Shown: positions 48,101 through 58,900 of the stretch, piece by piece
How the letters are laid out: each line of letters starts with the position of its first letter
How positions within the stretch are numbered: position 1 is the first letter of the stretch
Origin: Ascidia mentula
Taxonomy: Eukaryota; Chordata; Ascidiacea; Phlebobranchia; Ascidiidae
NCBI GenBank assembly: GCA_947561715.1
Contig: OX387198.1
Span: 4,340,001-4,404,000, forward strand
Direction of reading: 5' to 3'
DNA: 64,000 nt
The notes under the pieces: generated by a model
Seen by the model: only the letters and a program-made list of their open reading frames with translations
Database searches by the model: none
Told to the model about the DNA's origin: nothing
Made by a program: the position numbers and the translations under genes

Positions 48101-48266
48101 TTAAAACCAACTTTTTAAAACAGGTCAAAACCGAAGTGCATGCGGTATTGTGACCAAACAGTTTCCAAATCTGTTGGAGGCGCGCGATTGCAACGAAACA
48201 AGGCACCGGGCATTTTGCCACACTGGACCATCTGGTTTTGAATTTGTGAAACAAATAACAACATAA
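45190..48266 (+). CDS. Type II transmembrane C-type lectin, 343 aa
   Basis: Seven exons close in frame: 45190-45339, 46018-46209, 46311-46364, 47055-47253, 47514-47661, 47903-48048 and 48124-48266. The N-terminus has a very short cytoplasmic part and a signal anchor (MSQGVLQALLVGTLGVAGYL). A long, Lys/Arg- and Cys-containing stalk follows (QCRPK; CSQCRPCQRK; KKHTKGKKRRK). The last three exons form one C-type-lectin domain: GWFERDCDFFYVSASRMSWN, AAKEHCSLL, SLWSGLYYRDNAWRWNN, then CGIV and CNETRHRAFCH. I see no EPN or QPD sugar-binding triplet, so ligand class is open. Exon 2 may instead start upstream (hydrophobic WSVLWLIMAFLYAE near 45975), which would add a second hydrophobic stretch. Its lectin domain is not close to those at 1-10184. 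Confidence 0.75.
45640..45765. mobile_element. Partial copy of the foldback element, in intron 1 of the type II lectin
   Basis: AAGGTCTCATCAGTGCAGC near 45654 and TTCATATTATTGGCTCCATG near 45717 match, in the same order, the inside of the left arm and the right end of the element at 10196-10443. The right inverted repeat between them is missing. This supports a dispersed family and places the TTCATATTATTGGCTCCA tail inside the element. Confidence 0.6.
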
Positions 48267-49762
48267 ATTTTGTAAAAAGTGAAATAGTAGATGTCAATAA
48301 CTCGCTTGACACAAGCAGTCATAAAATCTATCGTGTTTCGGGGCTTCCCAAACTATGGGATCGCACACCGAATTTTGTGGGGAGCAAAAATCAATGCCAC
48401 ACAAAGTACAATGTTTGGTTTTATTTCTTGAAGTTGCGCCGGTATCAATAGCTTTCCAACTGTTTCATCACAATTGTCTGTTTCAATCAAATATTCAAAT
48501 GTTACACACGAGGGGTCGCAAGCGACAAAATTGAGAAGCTTTGTCGCATTTTCTGTCGTTTGTTGCATTGATTGAATCCGCATCCACAGAAGTCTAACTA
48601 TATTGCTAAAGCTGAAAGCATAAGTTAAGATTTTATCTGCCAATGTCACAAGATTTACTTGTTTTTTATTTTCTTTATTCATTTTGATACATAGATTTAC
48701 ATTGCAGAAATTTGTATTTTGTTGTTTCGGTGCAATATAATGCGTACTTTTTAATGTTCGTGTCTCATTTTTAACTCAAAACAACTTGTTTTCAAACAAT
48801 TTTATTTTTGTTTATTTTTATTTAACGTTTTACTCAGAATGATTTCTATTGTTGCATACGATTCACTCCGTCTTTTTAACTCCTGTTCAAAAAAGAAGCA
48901 ACTGGAAACCTTCAGATTTACCCTTTAAGATGAATAATTGCGAACAAGCTTCAAGATGTAATTGCGAACAATACACACGGCGACAATCAAATCAAAAACA
49001 ACCACAATTACATACGTTTTGAGAGTCCACAAAGTGTACATTTTTAATATGGAGTGCCTTCTGATCCTGTCTTAATACTTCACGCGTCAACAGTAATAAT
49101 AAGTCTTCAAACTCTCCGTCGAGTCGATTTTTGGTATTTAAGCGAGCGGTGTAAATAACATTTGGGACTGGGGCATACGGTTTTTAACAAAAACAGACGT
49201 CGACAAATACGTTGTGATAAACAAAACGACAGAGTTTAATTACACCATAATGTATCCGTTTGCTTATGCTGTGAGTGATAACGTGTTTAACGGGTTTTCC
49301 GTGATTATAAACGTTAGGAAACGACTTCTTGTGCAGTGTTGGCGCGAGAACATTCTAATTACATACGGCGACGCTACCGTTTGCAACAGAAACATGCTAC
49401 ATAATGAAAAATATCAAGAGTCACTGTTCAATATCACGGGGATTTACCATTATCTCGACAGTTTTCGCTTGTTTACTTTTACTTAGCCATTAGCGTACAT
49501 AAGTGCCCTTAAAAATTTTGCCATTCGTTTTATAAATAAGACATTAATCACTGTAGGTTTTTGTTACGTATTAATACACAATTACGGATAAGAATTATGT
49601 GACTGACACAAATAGTTCTTTAATAACTTTTAATTGACTCTTAATTTGTGCTTGTAAAGTAACTGTAATATAATAGTTCGTTACCGGCGTGTGCTTGGAC
49701 TGCTTGCAACTTTTGAACGAACTGGAGATTATTTGCTTATCAAGTAAATTGGAGGACAAGAA
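48267..49762. other. Intergenic DNA, type II lectin to PGAP1
   Basis: It contains the lectin 3' flank and the PGAP1 promoter. Open frames on the minus strand (48353-48682) and the plus strand (49214-49486) show no domain or splice pattern that I recognise, so no gene is called. Confidence 0.45.
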
Positions 49763-52700
49763 ATGGCGGGCGGTGAACAAATATTCAATTTTGTGCTGCT
49801 GACTTTTCTATGCATTGGTATTTACACTGTGCGTTTCGGATATGAGAGTAACAAATGTGAAATGACGTACATGTATGAACATCCGCAGTATGCAAAGGTA
49901 AGAAATTTCACAATACGTCATGAATATTGTAGCCTAGTGTGTGTGTGTCTTTTTCGGTATTTAGTGTGTTTCTAAATCTGCACAATGATACAAATATCAA
50001 TGTTTGTTATTAGCCCATGACTGAAGCTGAATTGGTAGTCATTGTTAGCAAATGTTTCGGATGTATTGTCAACCATTCTAAATGCATTGCATGGAATATA
50101 TTGATATGGAATTTGTTGTTTCTACCAAATTCTTAAATCAGTAAGCACTCGTCCTAAGACTGTCAAATTTTAATTGTTTGAAAAGTTTTCTCTTTGTAAC
50201 CCAATTTTTGTAGACTTATTTGTCAATCAATTGAATTCGGTTGTTTTTATTGGTTTATTGTTTAACTTTTGATTAGGTACCCCTAAAAGATCCTGTGAAA
50301 ACTGATTTTCCGAGGTACAACCTTTACTTGTATGGTGAAGGAAGCTACTTCCAAAGGGTGCAACATTTTGACTTAGAAGGAGTTCCAGTTCTGTACATAC
50401 CTGGACATGGTGGAAGTTTTAAACAGGTTAGATATATTGATACTTGTATATAAAAAATGACTCAAACATAATACAGGTATGTACAATACAATCCTATTCT
50501 TATTCATTTTATAAAGTTTCCATACTCTGCAAATTATTGGCCAAGTAAGATTAGCAAGACTTCTCATGTATCTATATATATATAAAAGATTTTGGTAACA
50601 ACCCTTGATGTTTTGTTCCATTCTGTAATTCTGTTATAATCAATGTTTGAACAATGCACAGAAATACTGTTTATGATATTGTCAATGATGGTTAACTACC
50701 AGGATACCTGGGATCAACTAGATACAGCTTAGTTTTGTCATAATTTATTATTATTAGCAAGTTTATTTTTGTTTTAGGCTCGCTCAATTGGTTCAGTGTT
50801 GTTATGGAAACACTTGCACAAGCCAGGTATCAATCACTTCAACGTTTTCACGGTTGATTTGAATGAGGAACTTGTTGCATTTTATGGAGGTACTTTGCAG
50901 GAGCAAACTGAATTTGTGCACCACTGTATTAAGACCATCCTGTCCCTTTACAAATTTAAGCCTAAACCGAAGTCTGTGGCAATTGTTGGTCATTCAATGG
51001 GGGGAATTTTGGCTAGAGGTGTTTTTTCTTTGGAGAACTTCGATCACAAACAAGTGAGCACTATCATCATGCTTGCCACACCAAACTTAGCCCCAGTTGT
51101 AAATGTTGATCATTTCATTTCAACTTACTATCAAAAGGTAAACAGATACTGGCAAAGTCATGCGAGTAAACTGAATGATGTCACCATTGTTTCTATTGGT
51201 GGGGGCCCAATGGACTATCAGGTGCCTCAATCCCTAACAAGGCTCCCTCTAAATAGTAGCTCTAATACATTATCCGCTGTTGCTACATCTGTACCAAGAG
51301 TTCATGTATCAGCAGAGCATCAAACCATCGTTTGGTGCAATCAGTTAGTTTTGGTCACAGCTAGATTTTTGGTCGATATGCTGTCATCAGATACAAAACA
51401 ACTGACTGAGGATATACCACAAAGAACAAGACTTCTGAATTACCATTTTAGGCAGAACCCAGGAACTGGTGTGATTCCAAAGAGTGATAAGCCCCGCAAT
51501 GTTAGACTGTCAGCCTCCTATGATTGGTTGGAAATAGAAGAATTTCTTTGGTCTGCGGACAAAACAGCGGCAGGTCAGGGTTCGTACTTTTTCCTTTCTA
51601 TTGACAAGTTTGTGGACATGAACTCACCGAAGTTTGTTAGTCGCACAGACTCGAAACGTGAAAAATGGATCCTTGCTTGTCAAATGACTGATGACAATTA
51701 TTGCAAAGAAGCCACTGACCTCTCAAATCTTGCTTTTTCCAGTCCGAGTTACAGAATCATCCATTTGGATCTCAAGTCTCTCCAGGAAAAAGGATTTTCG
51801 CACATCATTTTTCCCATGACAAAATCTTCATCGACCACCTTTCTTGATGTTAACAGTCTGTCTGACCTTGAGGAAAGCACAACGGTCACTGTGCCACATG
51901 TGTTTTCAAACCTGTGGACTTGGAACAAAGGTCAAACCTTTACCGTTGCCCAAGATCAGTCACCGTTGAGATTTTACCACAAAGTTGAACTAAACGGCTT
52001 CCAAAATATCTACCAGGCATTCAAAATAACAGTTCTTGGTGAATCCAAATTCCAGCATTTAAGGGTACAAATTCCATGGGATGATGCCCAAACTGTTTAT
52101 GGTGATAACTCTGTCCTAGCCACATTGCACAGTACCCCATACAATGTAAACGACTCAGCTATTTTGCACATTTATGGCGATTCCAATGAGGCTGTGAGCA
52201 TTGATTTGAAAGTTGATTTTTTTCAAGTTATGGGTGGCATTGTGCGCTATTTAGGGTTTTCTTTGCCCATATATGTCCTTGCAAATGTGGTGCAGACTTA
52301 CATGTACCAGATAAATCAAATGCAGTCTTCAAAGCCATGCCACTCCATCACAGATACACTGACAGTTGCAGTGAAACCTTACAAAGTACAACCATTTATG
52401 AGCTTATTTAAATTAGCTTATAGTTCACCTAAGTTTGCTGCCTTGTGGGCTGCAGCCATGCTACCAACACCAGATCATTTGACGATGGAAAACAACCATC
52501 TGTGGTTTGATTTTGCCCCCTTGTTCTTGTTTCTTTTTGCCACACAGCTATTTAATGTCTTTCGGGTGCTACAATCTGTTCTTATGATTTTGGTTGGTCC
52601 AGTTTTGTTCAAATTATCTGAATTGTCATTTGTTTATGCATTCAAAGAAGCTGTTATGTTTAAATTAATTTTGCATTCTGTCGTTCTTGCCTTGTGCCTA

Positions 52701-53546
52701 AATGTAAACAGTTCATTTGCGTATCTCTATATGTTTTTGACATCCTTTCTGGCCGTTTGTTTTTTAAGAAAAGAAGCACTCTTGCACCCTTTTGTAAAAC
52801 AGCAAGACAAGGAAACCAAAGAAGAAAACCATTCAGGTACAGAAAGCAAACAACCAGATGACAAACAACCATCATCAGAAACTGAACCAGAGGAAGATAA
52901 GCCTTCAGAAATGTCTGAAGAAAGTAAACAAGAAAATGAAGAGGGTGTTGAAGAGTCAACCAATGATAAAGAAGAAGCTGTGAAGATGCCAAAACAGAAG
53001 GAACCTGATCCCACCAGCCAAGAGGAAGATTGCTTTTATGTCAACTTCATTCTTCTTCAACTGTGGTTGTGGCTCTTTCTGTTTTCACTGCCATCTCTGG
53101 GAGTCCTCTTCGTTAATTTTAGGTGAGTTGTACTGATAATGCAGTTGTTACTTTTAAAAATTGTTGATGATGTTTAATGAAATTATGTATATACTTTTAG
53201 TTTGAACTACCAATATAAATATGTATAACTTTTAAAGTGTTATATTTCCTAAGAAAAATTGGTCTCATTAATATTTATCTTGTTTTTTATAAAAAAATTT
53301 AGGAACAAAATGTCATTACCGATCGACCCACAACTTCCTCAAGCAATGGTGGCCTCTTTCTTATTCGTCCTCCAAACAATATACCCTGGATTCGATGGCA
53401 TTAAAACAACTCAATTAAAGTTTCTGTCATGGCTTAAATTTCCTGCAATGGTAATGATGGTTATGCTCTGTCAGCAATCATTATATCGGGTTCCATGGTT
53501 CATTCTTGGGTTTCTTTCCTTACACACCATCACTCAAATTTTATAA
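49763..53546 (+). CDS. PGAP1: PGAP1, GPI inositol-deacylase, 957 aa
   Basis: Endoplasmic reticulum enzyme that removes the acyl chain from the inositol of GPI anchors, aiding exit of GPI proteins. Four exons close in frame: 49763-49897, 50277-50426, 50778-53122 and 53303-53546. It has an N-terminal membrane segment (FVLLTFLCIGIYTVRFGYE) and VPVLYIPGHGGSFKQ. The lipase nucleophile motif VGHSMGG has its Ser at about residue 168; EHQTIVWCNQL holds a likely catalytic His. The C-terminal third has several hydrophobic helices. Length is near human PGAP1 (922 aa). Exon 3 is 2345 bases, whereas the vertebrate gene has more than twenty exons. Near residue 800 sits a Lys/Glu-rich insert (about 75 residues) between membrane helices. 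Confidence 0.95.
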
Positions 53547-55175
53547 ATCGCGACCAGCTTAATTGAAATTTCATGTTTGTTATTGCAAATTGTAGTATAT
53601 GTTTGATTTTTTAAAATGAATGTCGTTTTGTCCCGGAAAATTTTCTCCCATACAAATTCATGGCAATATGTTGCATTGTTACCAATTCTCCGAATGTGTA
53701 TTTCTTCAATTTTTTACCACAGTTGGGCAATACAGGTATTGCTACTTGATTGCCTAGAGACATTTTGTTTTGGAATTATTTGTATGTGGGGCTTCCAATT
53801 TAAGTCATTCACATACCCAGAGATTATTTCATCAAAGCGATGTTACTCTTTTCAGATTCCGTTTTACATTATTCAGTCAATCTCAATCTGTGCTCATGTT
53901 AAAGTGTGACTGTTTTGTTTGCAATATTCTTTGTAAAATATACTTGATCGTGTTTGTCCACTTGGTGTTGTAAGAGAACCACAGGCTAAAGTCAATTATA
54001 TGTAGGTGCACTATAGTTTTTCATGACTTAATCAGATACAGTAGCTTCAATAGTTTCGTAGATTATATTCTTCAACCGTGATAGTTTTTCCCAATTGATA
54101 TAAACCCAACAAAATGAAAATAAAAGAAAGGTTATGTCTCAAAAGCAGTAGTAGCAATGTACCGTTGTACTTGCATAGCTTCCGTAACTCTGAACTTGCC
54201 CTAAGCAACCGGACGTGTCAATTCAGCAAGCGATTTGCTTTAACCAAACAGGATTAGCGTTCGCCACAGTAGCTTCTCAACGCTAGGCGCCAGTGCCGAC
54301 GCAAATCCTTGCAAGCTGATCCTACTATCTCTTTGCTTTTTTCACGTGTGCGTGTCCTACTCGTCGAACCGGAAAAGAGCGCGCATGGTTGGGCGAACTT
54401 TTGACGCACACCCGTTGATAGCTTAAACGCCGCTTGGTTACAAGAAGCCAAAGCGAACTTTTTTGCCCGTAGCGTCTGAAGAAAAGAACGATTTTGTGCT
54501 GAAAAAAGGAACTCTTTTTTCGGCGAACACCCGTTTGACGTTCCGATATCAGCTTTGAGGCGGAGTGCACCAGGCACCCTGCTGTGTGTGCCTTTCTGAG
54601 TAATAGAGCTGAGTGATCACAGGCTGTAAAAAGACGAGACAATGCGGGCCTTTCCTTCAGCTCGGTGTCAGAAACACACTTGGAAAGCTAGCCCCTGGCG
54701 CCACATGTAATTTTGATGAAGTATATCTAAGTTTTAGCATGTGGTAAGCAATTCTGATCAAGTTTGACACTCAGAGACTATAAACATGCTCATAGTACAG
54801 CTGTAAAATGTTGTGATTTTATCAAGGTCAGGTAACGTATTTTTTGATATGTCTCAGAATTAGGATATGTGGGTTAAAGGATCTATTTTGGGAGTGTCCT
54901 GCACAAATGTGTATATGGTAACATTGTGTTACTTACCAATTACTTGGATCTAAATATAATACCTTATATTTCCTTTGTCAGATCAACCAAAAGTTCTGCA
55001 TTATATATATTATACTAAAAGTGTGTTCCTTTGTTTTTGTAGGTGATAAAAACATGTGCTTGGTAGGACTAGTTTCAAGAAGCTGACTGTAACCCATATC
55101 TTGTGAAAACCTGAAAAGTATTTGTGTGGATTTCATGTATTACTTGTAGAGTTGTGTGTTCAGTGCACTATCAGC
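53547..55175. other. Intergenic DNA, PGAP1 to Dispatched-like gene
   Basis: No gene recognised. Between about 54200 and 54680 base composition shifts to higher GC with many CG dinucleotides, giving overlapping minus-strand open frames of about 105 codons. They have no family match and are probably chance frames. The patch could be regulatory DNA upstream of the next gene. Confidence 0.45.
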
Positions 55176-55983
55176 ATGCATCATGCAAGTGCTAGCACAT
55201 CATCTGAGAGCACTTCAGATGAGTTATTGAAAAATATTGAAAAGCGAAGACAGCAACGTGAAAAAGAACAACACAACATAGGATGGTATGTTCCTTTACA
55301 ATTCGGTAATTTAACAATTAAGGCTGCTCATTGGCAATGTATTAAAATATATAATTAATGGTCAATTTTGAGCTAAAAAAAAATTTTTTTAGGTACTTTT
55401 GGCTTTTGTCAGAACATCCGCTCTTGGTATTGATTCTGTGTTTCATGTTGTCACTTGTGTTCTCGGTGGTGGGGGTGTTGTTTACGGATTATCCAGACTT
55501 CAGTGACCCCTCGAAGGTAAACTTTATTTTATTTATAACAGAAACTTTATATCATTTGTTCAATCAAGAGCAGTTTAGCTTTTATGGACTTTTAACATTT
55601 AAGTATTGTAACGGACAGTAAAAATATGGACAAAACAAATGTAACCACATACATCCCTGAGATTTATTTATGTTTTATTGCATTTGGATGCATTTTGGTA
55701 TTTTGTAAAAAAATTTTCAACCTTAAAAAAGTTTAGCCTTATGGTTACATAATTAGTTTAAAAATATTAGTTTTAAAAATAAACCTTGGGACTTTTTGCC
55801 CTACAAAAATAATTGTTAACCCCAAAGAAAAAACAACTTGTTTTGAAGGGGTTTGAAGTAAGAGGGACCGATCTTTCCGACAAGCTTGTGACATGGCAGA
55901 ACATGCTAAATGAAACAGGATTCAATTTAACTCTTTCCAACTACCCATATCTTTACATGGAGAGAAAGACTCTTGCCATCCAG
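55176..55983 (+). CDS. DISP1: Dispatched-family protein, first three exons (3' part not found in window)
   Basis: Dispatched is an RND/SSD-type multipass protein that releases lipid-modified Hedgehog from producing cells. Three exons join in frame: 55176-55285, 55393-55516 and 55849-55983. They encode a polar, charged N-terminus (SESTSDELLKNIEKRRQQRE), the first membrane helix (LLVLILCFMLSLVFSVVGVL), and the family signature PDFSDPSKGFEVRGT with LVTWQNMLNETGF and LSNYPYLYM. This segment aligns closely in spacing with vertebrate DISP1, where helix 1 is followed by PDFSDP, GFEPRGT and RLVTW. The last exon ends at a donor (CAG|GTTAGA). No later exon (sterol-sensing domain and other helices) is seen to 64000, so it is partial here. 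Confidence 0.8.
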
Positions 55984-58900
55984 GTTAGACTTGTTTATTT
56001 CTAATTATTGTTCATGCCAGACTGTTTGCCAAACATTGACTCAACCTCCAGTCAGAACTTTTTTTGGATTGTTTATATCAAATTTGTCAATGGGAGTGAT
56101 TACATTAGTTCACATCTGGGTTTACATTTACACACTGAAAATACACAAAAAAGGAAGTTCACAATATTACACTTTAAGTTTTATTCATTTCACCCCTTTG
56201 TTGTTTTGACACTTTTGGTCAACAACTTGACTACATTTTTCAACATAATGAATAATTGTATCGGCAGGGGAGATATACATGTCTGTGCTCTCCCATTAGC
56301 AGTTTGGAAAAGTTTTTGATGATACAGCACTTAATAGAAGGATGATATGAGTTGATCTACCTAGTTATCTGGTTGTTTGTTGTTTTTCCGCTAGTAGAAT
56401 GGTGGATCATTATTACAGACATTCCGTGCTCAGTCATAGGAAAATAAACATCCTCTCATTATATTAAGATTACAATGGCTGCATCAACCAACTGAGTTGA
56501 CCTTGATGGCGTTAGGTGGCAATTAGGCTTTATTTATGATGGAGTTAATAGAAGACATGACCTTTCCAGTTGTATAAAACAACGTGTGAATAGTTTGTAC
56601 TTCAATGTAGTGTTGGTACTACTTTGGCATAAGTGTGCATCAGCAAGTTTTACTGTGTAAAAAGGTTATTGTGGTTGTTATTTTGTTGCGGGTTAAGTTC
56701 AGATAGTCTTGAATTTGTTGGGAAAAATGTGAAACTAATCTACTTAGTAATAAAACATATGTGCCTGGACTAGAAATGTGTTGCGTTAGTTTTCCTGTTG
56801 TCTGCAATTTAGAGTAGAGACCACGTTTATTCTCTTGGCTTGGTTTCACTAATCTATGGTCAATGCATTTTCAACAACAATGACTGGGGGCATGAAAAAT
56901 GCTATTTTGGTACTCACAATTGCCTGGAGCGGAAATTGGGCATTGGACAGGAGAGCAAAATCTTAGACCTCACTTCCTCTGACGTGGTCTTGCTAGAATC
57001 CCAAGTTTTTTGACGTGACATTTAACATGACCTCAACAGGCCTTGTTTCAATATTGCGCGCTTGTGATACTTCTTGAAATCATGACGTGGTTTGCGGTTG
57101 ATTACGCCACATGTGACGTCATTTGGCGGAGAAATTTGTGATTGGAGAATGTTTACCAAAAACGTAACTTTGTTGCTACGAGTATGGTTAGCCTATATTT
57201 GTGGCTTACAAGTTGTTGTCTAAAAATGCAGCCTTTAGTATTGGGAGATCAGTTCAATACAGTTCATGCTATAATAGGAATTCCGGGAGTGTATCGAATT
57301 TGCGTTGATTGGCGTGAGAAAGTGGTCTTGTAGTCCCACTTGTCGCTCACAGGTGTAATGTGCTTTGTCCGATGATGTTGGCAGTAGAAAATCTCACCCC
57401 GTTTAAGTGTATTCTGACAAAACTTATCAAATTTTAATTTAAACGTTTTTGTATTTATTAATTTGTAGGCGATTATAACAGAAGAGCACGTTTAGAATTT
57501 TAGCGCATGGATCACAACACCGTGGTGTGTCTGATGTGTTCCTACGGAGAACAGACGTTATTTGGATAATCTCACAGTCAGCCTTTAATTGGCGGAAACA
57601 TATGTCAGAGGTGGGTTTCTTCAATGCTGCAAAGATGCCACGCGGATTTCGTATCTCGCGTAAACGCAGTCTGGCAAGCAGTGGAAACAGGAAGAGTGTT
57701 TTCCTTACCACTAGACTTAGAGAATGCAACAAAAGACAACGTGTTTCTGTCGGAAAACCGCGGTCAATACAGGATTGATCACAGGACAGGCAACCACACA
57801 GCTGGCTCTTGTTGGAAACAGGCCAAACTCCTCGAGACCTGATTGACAGAGTATCTCATCGCAACCCGAACTCTGGTAGGTTTTTGGTTACATCATGGCA
57901 CTCAGCAGAACTCTCAAAACAGGGACGCTAACTTCACAGACCGTCGATCGCAGACAGGAGCCTATTTGTGACGTTCGTATGACAACGATTTAATACTAAC
58001 CCGTGCGGCGTTAACGCCATGCGGACTTTGTCGACTGTAAAATGCCACTTGAAATGCGATATCAGCCCCAATTGCTCCCAGGAAACCGCCGTTGTTTTGG
58101 GCCCTGGCCAGTTAATTTGATTTGCACTCCTGCGCGACGCTTTAATCTCGGCGCTGCCCTGCTGTGATAGCGATCTGTGATTGGTTGTGGATGCTCAAGC
58201 GTGACGGGGCGCCATTTATCTGACTCGGGGTCGTGTAACTGTTTCAAGTGCTTGAGATTCCGCTTAAAATCTCTTGTGACGGATCAACACGACTACGAGT
58301 AGCCGTCAGACCTGGGTTATTTATAACACAAAAAAATTGTGAGGTTAAAATGTACTTTGCATTAATTTCTTGACCAGTTGCAGCGTTTGCCTGGAGGTAA
58401 ACTGCCAAGTTTTCGATTTCAAACTTTTTGTATAAACCGCAAAAAACATACCCGTGCGAATGCATTCATAATATATAATGGTGCTACGGTCGTAGATTGA
58501 CAAGAGACTGCAAACCATTTGGCGGATTAAAGGTCAACTGACATTTGTTGATCCGCCCCAATTTTTCGTTTTGGTGAATTTTAGAGTGAGCGGCGATGAA
58601 TAATTTATGAGCTTACACCTGTTTCTTTGATCAAACCATCTGTCTGTGCATTCTGCGCTCTCAATTAATTTCCTATTCGTTTCGTTTGCCGGATTCCCCA
58701 CGTCGGGTTTGCGTGGGAAAATGGCAGGCACTGCTGTCATCGGTACTGTGGCATTGCAAGCGGTGATGTAGTTGTACTTCCCGATCTTATGCGTGCAACG
58801 TCAGATCAAAGCACGGTCCGTTCGCATCTATCCCAGTATTGTTTGCACGGCCCTGTGTGATTTATTATTTCTATTTGGATATCATTTGGGCCCATCGTAA

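Noticed and set aside
54254..54642. Two overlapping minus-strand frames of about 105 codons, rich in Arg, Ser and Lys
   Set aside because: Composition follows the CG-rich patch; no domain, and both frames cannot be real.
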